A DNA stretch of 37,728 nucleotides from Bacillota bacterium (GTDB lineage: Bacteria; Bacillota; Sulfobacillia; Sulfobacillales; JAIMBI01). Each line of letters opens with the position of its first letter. Positions within the stretch are counted from its first letter, which is position 1. Location: NCBI GenBank assembly GCA_021820465.1, contig JAKADP010000017.1, positions 1-37,728 on the forward strand. The letters are read 5' to 3'. Below are positions 22,275-32,275 of this stretch, one piece after another. Both the position numbers and the translations under genes were made by a program. The notes beneath the pieces were generated by a model. It ran no database searches and was not told the origin of the DNA. It was given only the letters and a program-made list of their open reading frames with translations.

Positions 22275-24173
22275 CTACAGAGACCCCGGCGGCGCGCTTT
22301 GCACCTGGGGAGGGCTGTTGGGGCCCGTGCCCGGCGTGAACCACCAGAGCCGCCCCGACGCCACCGTAAGGTCCTGGGCGCTGGCGGGCAGGACGGAGGG
22401 CGGGACGGCCTGCCAGTGCGAAGCGCCTGGGGACAGGACGTACCAGGTTGGCGTGTCTGTCGAAGACAGGGTGCTGCCCAGCAGGGCGCCGTTGGGCAGC
22501 ATCACGAGGGCCTGATACACCTGGGCGCCTCCTTGCGCGCTGGCGGCGGGCGGGTTGGGCACCGCCACGCTTTGCCACGTGCGTCCCTGGTTGGTGGTCA
22601 TCTCCACGGGGTAGGCGCGCTCACTGTCGATGATGAGGGCGTCGCCGTTGGCGAGTCCCACCAGCTGCATCGGAGCGAGCGCTATCTCACCCTGGGTCGA
22701 CGATACCCACTGGTGCGCGTGGTTTTCACGCCACACCGTTTGGATCACCGCCGCGCCCATGCCGGGATCGTTGGTGGGCCCGGGCCCCAACAGCAGGCAC
22801 GGGCCTGCGGCGGGGCAGGTCAAGGGGCCCGCGATCCAGCTGGCGCCGCCATTGGCGGTGAACTCGGCCTTGGTGCGGCTGCCTGCCGTCCAGAGCGCAT
22901 ATTCGCGCGAGCCCACCGCACGATAGCCGGCGAAGCTGCCAAAGGTCATCCCCGGCGGGATGGGCACCGGGTGCCACGTGGCACCCCGGTTGGTGGAGTA
23001 AAACGGGCTGTAGAAAATGGGCGGGCCGCCCCCGTACGGCGGCGGGGCCGTGTCCACGGTGATGAAGAGGCTATCAGGGAACCCGGCCACGCCCCGCGCG
23101 CTGGCGACCCGCACGGTGCCGCCGCCGTTCGTGGCCGGGTAGCCGAGCCGCGCGGCCTGCGGCGCTATGCCTCCCAGTGGCACCGGGGCCAGCGCCCGGG
23201 GCGATCCCATTAATAGGGACGTGCCGTTGAGTCCGGGGGTTGCCACCTCGGTGCCGACGACGGAAAAGGGGGCAGGCTCGGCACTCAGGCGCACGGGGGC
23301 CGACCGGATGGCGGCCCACGACAGGCCCGCCACCACGGAAAAGTGGGTCGGCGCGAGGATGACCTCTGCGTCGGGCGGCGGGGACTTGGCTCCCGAGTTC
23401 TTGGCCGGGGTCCCCACATTCGCGAACAGGTACGACAGCGTGACGGTCACCGGGCCCGGCGCGACCGGACGGCCATTCGCGTAGGCGGGGACCGTGAAGT
23501 GGCCGGACAGCCGTCCCGTCAAACTTTGGTGAATCGTGGCGACTGGGGGGCCGGATCCCCACACCAGCTCATACCCGAAGGGGCCGAGGGCGCCGATGAT
23601 GTTGGTGAGCGGGGCCCAGCCCGATACCGCCACCGCCTGTCCGGGTGCCGCGCGGGCCGGGGAGAAGCTCAGGTACGCGCTTGCCGGGGCGGCCGCGACA
23701 GGACCCGTGACCGTGAACGTGCCCCGCCCCTGCGCCGGGCCTTCGGCGCAGCCTTTGGCGATGGGGCCGAGGCAGCGAATCGCCACGGTGACGGGCCCGG
23801 GGGTCAGGCGCTGAATGCCGCCCGGGGCCAGCCACGCCGTCCGGGGCACCTGGAAAGTGACCGTGAAGTGCCCAGGATGACGGGTGGACCAATGAAGAGC
23901 GTCGGGACTGATGTCCAGGCCCCGGGCCAGTCCGCCAAACCGAATGTCACCGCCATACCGCCACTGTTGGCGCTGCTGGGCGGTCGCGGACCGCATCGCC
24001 GCGACATACCCGGTGATGGTCACGGGCGTGCCCGGCGGGCCCGATGCCGGAGTCAGCGTGAACTGGCGCGAGGCCGTCGCGGAGGCCGCCGGCCGGCCGC
24101 ATGCCGCCAGCAGGGCCATAGACGCCACACACAGGAGGAGCTCCCTGATGCCCCATCGTCGCTCAGCGGTCAC
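22275..24173 (-). CDS. Surface lipoprotein with Asp-box beta-propeller
   Basis: A 632-aa protein. The N-terminal lipoprotein signal ends in LLAAC. Two or three Ig/IPT-like segments (about 35-260) have the TPASGPPGTPVTITG pattern. A BNR/Asp-box propeller follows, with the boxes STNRGATWHPV, TANGGASWIAG and TTNQGRTWQSV. It is therefore an outer-face protein. Asp-box propellers occur in sialidases, photosystem II assembly factor Ycf48 and sortilin-like proteins, and no glycosidase catalytic residues are evident. Function unknown; ligand binding is likely. Confidence 0.85.
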   Translation of the reverse strand: MTAERRWGIRELLLCVASMALLAACGRPAASATASRQFTLTPASGPPGTPVTITGYVAAMRSATAQQRQQWRYGGDIRFGGLARGLDISPDALHWSTRHPGHFTVTFQVPRTAWLAPGGIQRLTPGPVTVAIRCLGPIAKGCAEGPAQGRGTFTVTGPVAAAPASAYLSFSPARAAPGQAVAVSGWAPLTNIIGALGPFGYELVWGSGPPVATIHQSLTGRLSGHFTVPAYANGRPVAPGPVTVTLSYLFANVGTPAKNSGAKSPPPDAEVILAPTHFSVVAGLSWAAIRSAPVRLSAEPAPFSVVGTEVATPGLNGTSLLMGSPRALAPVPLGGIAPQAARLGYPATNGGGTVRVASARGVAGFPDSLFITVDTAPPPYGGGPPIFYSPFYSTNRGATWHPVPIPPGMTFGSFAGYRAVGSREYALWTAGSRTKAEFTANGGASWIAGPLTCPAAGPCLLLGPGPTNDPGMGAAVIQTVWRENHAHQWVSSTQGEIALAPMQLVGLANGDALIIDSERAYPVEMTTNQGRTWQSVAVPNPPAASAQGGAQVYQALVMLPNGALLGSTLSSTDTPTWYVLSPGASHWQAVPPSVLPASAQDLTVASGRLWWFTPGTGPNSPPQVQSAPPGSL

Positions 24174-24970
24174 GGTGCGTCCTCTCCCCCGGTGTGCGTG
24201 TGAACCCGCGATGTGCGATCAACGCCAGCCGCGCCGCATCGGTTGCTCGCGCCCGACCCTCGGCGCCGCCCCAGGCGGCCGCCTACCGCCGTGCGGTCGG
24301 AGGCTGTCGCAGGCTGGACCGGTGCCGGAGCCTACGAGCACGATCCGCGGCCGGCGGGCAGCCGCTGCCACTGGGCGGCTGCCCCACTGGCGTCGCGCCT
24401 GGCCAGCAGAGCGACGCTCTCCACGTGCGGCCTACGCCTGACACGGTGGATGAGCAGGGCCGCGCCGTCTGGCCGATTGACGAGCTGCCGCGTGGAGCGG
24501 GTCATATCGCCTCGGGCCGACTGGACCCGTGGTGGGGGCAGGTTCGGCGGCAGATCGGCTGCAGCGTTGCCTCCGATGGCGCGGCTGAGCCGCTCGCCCG
24601 GCCCCATCAGTCAGCGCAACCGGGCCGGCACGCAGCGGCCTCCCACCCAGATAGGCCAGCACCGGGAAGCGGCTGGACAGGCGCCCGCTCAAGGCTGGGG
24701 GCAGCCAATTCACCACGGGGCGCCGGGCGGGCGCCGTCATTCGGGTTTTATGGCCAGCCGTTGCTTCTTCGAGGCCCGCGATGGGGCACCCGGGCGCCTT
24801 TAGGGGGCCGAAGGGTGTGGGCGCTAGGGCACAGCGGCCCTTGAGGAGGGTTCCGCCTGGGCAAGCAAATCACTCCTCTCGATCATGGTGGCGGCCGGCG
24901 TGCTGTCGCAAGCTGACCGCAGGCGCCGGCTGATGGTGTCAGCCGGTGGCGACGGAGGAGGGTGAGTGGC
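24174..24970. other. Mostly gene-free region with a possible broken minus-strand gene
   Basis: A minus-strand frame begins at 24740 (VVNWLPPALSGRLSSRF, LAYLGGRPLRAG) and stays open to 24432. A second minus frame runs from 24607 to 24332 (MGPGERLSRAIGG, MTRSTRQLVNRPDGAALL). They overlap at 24600, so together they could be one frameshifted gene of about 130 codons, but no family supports this. No promoter or repeat stood out elsewhere. Confidence 0.3.
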
Positions 24971-25063
24971 ATGTCCCCCAGTTCGGGCAACTTCATCGTC
25001 GAGGGGCTGTTTTTGGTGACGTTCTTGGTTGGGGTGCTGTGGCCTGCGCGCCATCGTGAGTGA
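24971..25063 (+). CDS. 30-aa membrane peptide before cytochrome b
   Basis: The ATG is preceded by GGAGGAGGG. The peptide is a single hydrophobic helix (IVEGLFLVTFLVGVLW) with a polar start and a basic end (PARHRE). It ends 50 bp before cytochrome b. Small one-helix subunits are common in b-type cytochrome complexes, so a subunit role is plausible. No homologue can be named. Confidence 0.5.
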   Translation: MSPSSGNFIVEGLFLVTFLVGVLWPARHRE

Positions 25064-25113
25064 GGTCGGCGGGTGGCGAGCGGGTTCTCACGCGGAGACA
25101 GGGGGTGTTCGCG

Positions 25114-25737
25114 ATGGCGAACTGGACGGTGACCTCAAAGCGTCTGCTGGCGGGTGTCATGTCGGCGGACACCTGGCTGCCGACGGAGTTGCCAGAGTAC
25201 GCCCGAGGCTTCATGTACATGCTGGGGTCGCTCACCGCGTCCAGTTTTGCGGTGCTGGTGGCCTCCGGCATTGTGCTGGCCATGAACGGCCCGGCAAGCT
25301 GGTCCTACAACGGCGCCGTGCACTTTGCGGCGGCGACACACTTTTGGGCGGTGCAGGCGTTCTTCTTCTTCATGATGCTGCATCTGTGGCGCGTGTTCTT
25401 TACCGGGGCATGGCGCGGAGGCCGGGGCCTCACCTGGCTATTGGGCGCCATTGCGTTCCTGATAGCCATTCCGACGGCATTCACGGGCTTTCTCATCAAC
25501 GGCGACCTGTATTCGCAGTGGAATGCCGTTCAGGCCAAAGACGGGTTGAACGCATTGGGGCTGGGCTGGGTGAACCTGACGAATGCCGGCCAGATGTTTG
25601 GCATGCACGTCGTGGTGCTGCCCCTGACGCTGGCCGTGGTGATGGGACTGCATATCACGCTGGTGCGCGTGAAGAGTGTTGTGCCGCCGTATCCCGAGGC
25701 CGACACGCCTGCGCTCACAAGGGGGGATGACGCATGA
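25114..25737 (+). CDS. qcrB: Cytochrome b6-type subunit of a bc complex
   Basis: A 207-aa four-helix cytochrome b N-terminal half. The heme ligands are H76 and H90 in helix B, and H165 and H180 in helix D. The latter pair is spaced by 14 residues, as in b6-type rather than mitochondrial cytochrome b. The loop FTGFLINGDLYSQW replaces the usual FTGYxLPW motif. ATG 25114 is taken; an upstream GTG at 25060 is in frame and overlaps the preceding small ORF stop. It should oxidise quinol together with a Rieske protein, the only one intact in the window being at 1524. Confidence 0.9.
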   Translation: MANWTVTSKRLLAGVMSADTWLPTELPEYARGFMYMLGSLTASSFAVLVASGIVLAMNGPASWSYNGAVHFAAATHFWAVQAFFFFMMLHLWRVFFTGAWRGGRGLTWLLGAIAFLIAIPTAFTGFLINGDLYSQWNAVQAKDGLNALGLGWVNLTNAGQMFGMHVVVLPLTLAVVMGLHITLVRVKSVVPPYPEADTPALTRGDDA

Positions 25738-26702
25738 TGCGGCAGGACGTGGCATCCGGCTACCGCCAGGTGCCCGAGGACTTCGTAAAGCACCTCCTAG
25801 GCACGCTCGCGATCGTCATGGGGCTGGTGCTTTTGGCATCGATTCTGTTCAGCTATCCGGAGAAGCCGCCGCTGACGATTCGGTCGTATGCTACGGCGCA
25901 TCCCGTGGCTTTTGAGCAGGTGGTGCTGCGCGCGCTCGACGGCCAGGGACAAATCGCGAACTACGGGCCGCCGTACAATCACGGCACGGGCAGCGTGCAA
26001 AGTTCTGTGCAGTCGCTGGTGGGTGTGCTGCACCCGGTCAACGCCGCCACGGACTTTGTGCTGAAGCCGCTGGGCATGGCAGCCTCCATCAATCCGGCCA
26101 TTGCCCCGGCCCTGAACGCATTTCGCCACGCGTCGGCTTCCCAGCAGACCCGCTGGGAGCAGGCGGCCAGCAACGGGCTCGGGCGGGCGACGCTGCGGAG
26201 CGGGCAAGTGGTGCTGCCCCCCGGACAGTACGGGCCGCTGCCCGTGCTGCTCAATGCGGCACTGGGCCTGGGCCGGAGCGGCCTCATGTCGGGAGCCCTC
26301 ACGCGGAACCCGGCGGTGTTCACGCACTTCAACACGCAGAACGACCTGCTGTTCCTGCAGGGAGCGCCTCTGCAGACCAATCCCGGCACCCAGACGCTGG
26401 CCGGCCCCAACTGGGGCATTATTCACCCGGCGGTCAATGGCTACCCGGCTGCCTGGTGGATGACGGTGCCCACCTGGATCTATCAGTGGCCCGCCGTCGC
26501 CAATTCCGCCGCCCCGGATGCGCTAGCCTTGATGATTGGGTTTGTGTTCTGGGCGATGCTGGCGTTCACGCCGTGGATCCCGCTGTGGAATCGGGTGCCG
26601 CGCTGGGTCGGGGTTCATCGCCTCATCTGGCAGGAATACTACCGGACCCACCCTGGCCGCTCGGCGCGTGTGCTCCGGGGACGCGAGGTGCCCCGTGCGT
26701 AG
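25734..26702 (+). CDS. Cytochrome bc accessory/subunit IV-like membrane protein with large external domain
   Basis: A 322-aa protein starting at the ATG overlapping the cytochrome b stop (ATGATG). It has one helix near residues 20-45 and another near 260-285, with about 210 residues between them that would lie outside. That part is Gly/Asn/Pro-rich (IANYGPPYNHGTGSVQ, NPGTQTLAGPNWG). True subunit IV has three helices, so this is a divergent replacement or an additional subunit. Position and coupling make a role in the complex very likely. Fold unknown. Confidence 0.7.
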   Translation: MMRQDVASGYRQVPEDFVKHLLGTLAIVMGLVLLASILFSYPEKPPLTIRSYATAHPVAFEQVVLRALDGQGQIANYGPPYNHGTGSVQSSVQSLVGVLHPVNAATDFVLKPLGMAASINPAIAPALNAFRHASASQQTRWEQAASNGLGRATLRSGQVVLPPGQYGPLPVLLNAALGLGRSGLMSGALTRNPAVFTHFNTQNDLLFLQGAPLQTNPGTQTLAGPNWGIIHPAVNGYPAAWWMTVPTWIYQWPAVANSAAPDALALMIGFVFWAMLAFTPWIPLWNRVPRWVGVHRLIWQEYYRTHPGRSARVLRGREVPRA

Positions 26703-26916
26703 GCCGCCCGCCGCCCCCCTGATCCGCCTAGTTGTGGGCATGGTCGTGGGGGTGCTGGGCTTTGGCACGGTGAGTCTGGGCGTCGTGCACTTCAGCGAAT
26801 CCAGCATCGCCCTGGGGCTTGGCGAGATTGCGGTGGGCGGGTTTGTGGCCCTCGGTGTGCTGGCGCCGCTCAGGCGCCCCGGTGGCCGCCGGGGTCGAAA
26901 CTCCCATGCCGAGTAG
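26695..26916 (+). CDS. Small two-helix membrane protein (73 aa)
   Basis: GTG 26695 overlaps the end of the preceding gene by eight bases, with a GCGAGG-like site upstream. Two hydrophobic helices (LVVGMVVGVLGFGTVSLGVV and IALGLGEIAVGGFVALGVLA) are joined by a short polar loop and followed by a basic tail. It is the last gene of the cytochrome b operon, and a small subunit role is plausible. Confidence 0.6.
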   Translation: MRRPPAAPLIRLVVGMVVGVLGFGTVSLGVVHFSESSIALGLGEIAVGGFVALGVLAPLRRPGGRRGRNSHAE

Positions 26917-27061
26917 GTCCAGCTGCTGCTGTCGGGCTCGCGCGAGTCTGCGGCCGGCGCCCAATTCCCGAGCGCGCAAGCCAACTTGCAGGCCAGGGGG
27001 ACTGCTTGGCGGTGGCGCCGGAGCGCGCCAGCGAGCCCCCGCCGGGCGCATCACACGCGGA

Positions 27062-27090
27062 TTGACAAACGCGCCGCCGCCGATTAGCAT
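27062..27090 (+). promoter_or_regulatory. Sigma-A-type promoter of the rplU operon
   Basis: A perfect TTGACA (27062-27067), 17 bp, TAGCAT (27085-27090). The resulting leader is about 40 nt. Confidence 0.8.
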
Positions 27091-27136
27091 GAGCGGTGCA
27101 CTTAGGCGCCCGTAGCGGTGAGGAGGGCCTCTTTTC

Positions 27137-27484
27137 ATGTATGCGGTGGTAGAGACCGGCGGCAAGCAGGTCAAAGTAGAGCCCGGGCAGGTCATTCTCG
27201 TCGAAAAGTTGCCAGGTGACGCGGGCAGCGAGATTCGGTTTGAGCGCACGCTGCTGCTGGTGGATGAGACGGGTGCGGCGCATGTGGGCCAGCCCTACCT
27301 GGAGGACGTGGTGGTCGTGGGTCACGTGGTGGCGCAGGAGCGGGGCAAGAAAATTTTGGTGTTCAAGTACAAGCCCAAGGTGAACTACCGGCGGCGGCAA
27401 GGGCATCGGCAGGACTTGACGCGTGTCCAGGTGGACCGCATCGATCGGGCGGAGGCGGCGCCAGCGGCAGTGGCCGAGGGCTAG
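27137..27484 (+). CDS. rplU: 50S ribosomal protein L21
   Basis: A 115-aa L21, with the N-terminal MYAVVETGGKQVKVEPG and the C-terminal KPKVNYRRRQGHRQ, which carries the basic rRNA-binding loop. The ribosome-binding site is GGAGGG. It heads the rplU-prp-rpmA-spo0B-obg operon. Confidence 0.98.
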   Translation: MYAVVETGGKQVKVEPGQVILVEKLPGDAGSEIRFERTLLLVDETGAAHVGQPYLEDVVVVGHVVAQERGKKILVFKYKPKVNYRRRQGHRQDLTRVQVDRIDRAEAAPAAVAEG

Positions 27485-27486
27485 CT

Positions 27487-27807
27487 GTGGTGCGCGTGGT
27501 CCTCACGAGCGACCGGGGTGAGGGCCACGTCATGGTGGCGGGCCACGCGGACGCGGGACCCTACGGGGCCGACTTGGTGTGTGCGGCCGTATCGGCGCTG
27601 GTGGAAACATGGCGGCTCGGCATTGAGCAGGGGCACGCCGGGACGGCACGCTGCCGGGTCGAGGCCGGGCGGGCAGAATTTTGGTGGGATGCAGCGAACC
27701 CGTCCCGTGCGGACGCGGTAGCAAGAACCATGACCGCCGGCCTGCGGGATTTGGCCCACAGTCACCCGCGGTTCCTGCGGTTTGAAGAGCGCGCAGCGAA
27801 GGAGTGA
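27487..27807 (+). CDS. prp: Prp protease (YsxB family) that processes L27
   Basis: A 106-aa cysteine protease with the catalytic pair H20 ([12 protein letters not shown]) and C32 (VCAAVSAL), the same 12-residue spacing as S. aureus Prp. It cuts the N-terminal extension from ribosomal protein L27, which is encoded next. It starts at GTG 27487, two bases after the rplU stop. Confidence 0.93.
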   Translation: MVRVVLTSDRGEGHVMVAGHADAGPYGADLVCAAVSALVETWRLGIEQGHAGTARCRVEAGRAEFWWDAANPSRADAVARTMTAGLRDLAHSHPRFLRFEERAAKE

Positions 27808-27811
27808 GCCC

Positions 27812-28090
27812 ATGCAGCTACAGCTGTTTGCACACAAAAAGGGTGGCGGCAGTTCGCGCAACGGACGCGACTCGAATCCGAAGTATCTGGGGGTCAAGAG
27901 CAGCGACGGCCAGTGGGTGACGGCGGGCAGCATCATCGTGCGCCAGCGGGGCACGAAGTTGCACGCGGGTCCCAACGTGGGGCTGGGACGTGACCATACG
28001 CTGTTTGCCCTCACGGATGGCCATGTAAAATTTCGCCACAGCTATGACCGCCGTTTCGTGACGGTCGTCCCGACGGCTGAAACCCCTTAA
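27812..28090 (+). CDS. rpmA: 50S ribosomal protein L27 with cleavable N-terminus
   Basis: A 92-aa L27. The N-terminal [15 protein letters not shown] has the Firmicute extension, with a Prp cut site expected after Phe6, so that the mature protein starts AHKKG at the peptidyl-transferase centre. [11 protein letters not shown] and [15 protein letters not shown] follow. It is placed directly after the protease gene. Confidence 0.98.
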   Translation: MQLQLFAHKKGGGSSRNGRDSNPKYLGVKSSDGQWVTAGSIIVRQRGTKLHAGPNVGLGRDHTLFALTDGHVKFRHSYDRRFVTVVPTAETP

Positions 28091-28109
28091 ATCTAAGGAG
28101 ACGGTTCAG

Positions 28110-30757
<2,648 letters not shown>

Positions 30758-30769
30758 GCAACGCCGGAC

Positions 30770-30805
30770 AGGCGCATAGCGCCTTGCGCGGGGTTATAGT
30801 ATAGT
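30770..30805 (+). promoter_or_regulatory. Hairpin and -10-like sequences before the RRM gene
   Basis: AGGCGC, loop ATA, GCGCCT (30770-30784) is followed by overlapping TATAGT boxes (30795-30805) in otherwise GC-rich DNA. No good -35 is seen. Transcription from here would leave a leader of about 115 nt. Confidence 0.4.
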
Positions 30806-30926
30806 CTTAGTCAGGAGTTTCCCAGCATCCGAGGTCCTTCGCTTCCCTACGGAATCGGCGACCGGTGCCTGGGTCCCTGGCCGGAGGCCTTGGGCATGTA
30901 ACTCCCTGGGAGGTGAACGGATCTAG

Positions 30927-31184
30927 ATGGCTCGGACCCTTTATGTGGGAAACCTGCCGTGGTCGACGACTGAAGACGACTTGGTGCAGGCGTTTTCTCA
31001 GCACGCACAGGTCGTGTCGGCACGCATCATCACCGATCGGGAAACCGGACGGTCGCGGGGCTTCGGCTTCGTGGAGGTAGGCGACCAGGACGCGGAGCAG
31101 GCGGTGGAGGCTTTGAACGGCACCAATCTGGGCGGTCGTGACATCATTGTCAACGAGGCGCGCCCCCGGCAAAACTCGTACTAG
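30927..31184 (+). CDS. RRM-domain RNA-binding protein
   Basis: An 85-aa single RRM. RNP2 is LYVGNL and RNP1 is RGFGFVEV, with the standard beta-alpha-beta spacing and a short tail. Such proteins are abundant in cyanobacteria (Rbp, cold-induced) and patchy in other bacteria. RNA targets unknown. The start follows GGGAGG. It is monocistronic: a TATAGT region and a 110-nt leader before it and a strong terminator after it separate it from nadD and yqeK. Confidence 0.93.
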   Translation: MARTLYVGNLPWSTTEDDLVQAFSQHAQVVSARIITDRETGRSRGFGFVEVGDQDAEQAVEALNGTNLGGRDIIVNEARPRQNSY

Positions 31185-31189
31185 CCTGG

Positions 31190-31229
31190 GACAAGAAAAG
31201 AAGCCCCCTGCGGGGCTTCTTTTCTTGTC
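31190..31229 (+). terminator. Strong terminator after the RRM gene
   Basis: A perfect 18-bp stem (31190-31207 with 31212-31229) with loop CTGC. The right arm itself contains TTCTTTTCTTGTC. Confidence 0.85.
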
Positions 31230-31317
31230 TTCGCCTCGGCGCCCGCCCCGGGGTCGGGATGCTCTCTCGGGTCGCGAGCGTGTAGAGCTGGCGAAGGGCT
31301 GGCGAAGGAGGTGCGTG

Positions 31318-31914
31318 ATGGAGGAACGGTCGGCGCTGGCTGACTGGGCCGCGCCGCGGCTGGAGCGGCTGTCGCCCGGTCGGCGGGCGCACTGTCTGGC
31401 GGTGGCCCGCCTGGCCGCCCGCTGGGCCCCGCGCTGGGGCGTGGCGTCGGGCGACGCGTACGCCGCGGGCCTAGTCCATGACCTCGCCCGAGAGTGGGAC
31501 GGGCCCGCGCTCCTGCGCGAGGCGGAGCGGCTGGGATGGCCTGTGGATGAGGCGGAGCGCGCCAGTCCGATCCTCCTGCATGGGCCGGTGGCGGCAGGCT
31601 GGGTGAGGGAGGCCGGGGTGGGGAGCCCGGCCATCGAGGCCGCGGTGCGCTATCATACGACCGCCGCCCCATCGCTGGATGCGCTGGGCCGGCTGGTGTT
31701 CATCGCGGACGCCCTCGAGCCGGGCCGTGCGTACGCGGGGGTGGACGCCCTGCGCCGCGTGGCGGAGGCCGATGGAGCGGCGGGCTATCGGGCGGTGTTG
31801 GCGTCCACGCGGAGCTATCTGGCGGCGAGGGGGATCCCCGTCCACCCGCGGACCGCCGCGGCGTGGGCCCAGGTGGCCGGGGAGGGCAGAGCCGAAGAGG
31901 AGGCACCCAGTTAG
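31318..31914 (+). CDS. yqeK: YqeK-type HD phosphohydrolase
   Basis: 198 aa. HD-domain ligands are in RRAHCLAVARLA, GLVHDLARE, LLHGPVAAGW and YHTTA, with the tail FIADALEPGR. Firmicute YqeK hydrolyses Ap4A to ADP. It lies between nadD and rsfS as expected and has a GGAGG ribosome-binding site. Confidence 0.9.
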   Translation: MEERSALADWAAPRLERLSPGRRAHCLAVARLAARWAPRWGVASGDAYAAGLVHDLAREWDGPALLREAERLGWPVDEAERASPILLHGPVAAGWVREAGVGSPAIEAAVRYHTTAAPSLDALGRLVFIADALEPGRAYAGVDALRRVAEADGAAGYRAVLASTRSYLAARGIPVHPRTAAAWAQVAGEGRAEEEAPS

Positions 31915-31915
31915 C

Positions 31916-32275
31916 GTGGCAGACAGGGAAGCACAGGCCTGGGCGGCGCGCGCCGCAGCGGTGGCCGAGGATCATAAGGCGCAGGACGTGGTGGTGCTGG
32001 ACATGGGCGCGGTGACGCTCCTGGCCGACTACTTCGTCATCATGACCGGTCAGAGCGTGCGCCAAGTGGACACGCTGGCCGATTACATCGAGGAGGCCCT
32101 GGCGGCCGAGGGGGCTCGCCTGCGGCACCGCGAGGGCCGCAGCCGCGCTCACTGGGTGCTGCTGGACTACGGAGATGTGGTGGTCCACATCTTCACCCCG
32201 GACGAGCGCCGCTACTACGACTTGGAGCGGCTCTGGGGCGACGCCCGCGTCGTGGGGGGGCCGTCCGCTACGTAA
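31916..32275 (+). CDS. rsfS: Ribosome silencing factor RsfS
   Basis: A 119-aa protein with KAQDVVVLDMGAVTLLADYF and TGQSVRQVDTLADYIE, HWVLLDYGDVVVHIF and YYDLERLWGDA, the full RsfS signature. It binds L14 and blocks subunit joining in poor growth. GTG 31916 lies after the yqeK stop, with AGGAGG upstream. It overlaps the convergent DUF255 gene by eight bases. Confidence 0.94.
   Translation: MADREAQAWAARAAAVAEDHKAQDVVVLDMGAVTLLADYFVIMTGQSVRQVDTLADYIEEALAAEGARLRHREGRSRAHWVLLDYGDVVVHIFTPDERRYYDLERLWGDARVVGGPSAT

Noticed and set aside
24332-24740. Two overlapping minus-strand frames as one broken gene
   Set aside because: The pieces join plausibly but no family, ribosome-binding site or conserved motif supports it, so it is only described within the gene-poor region.
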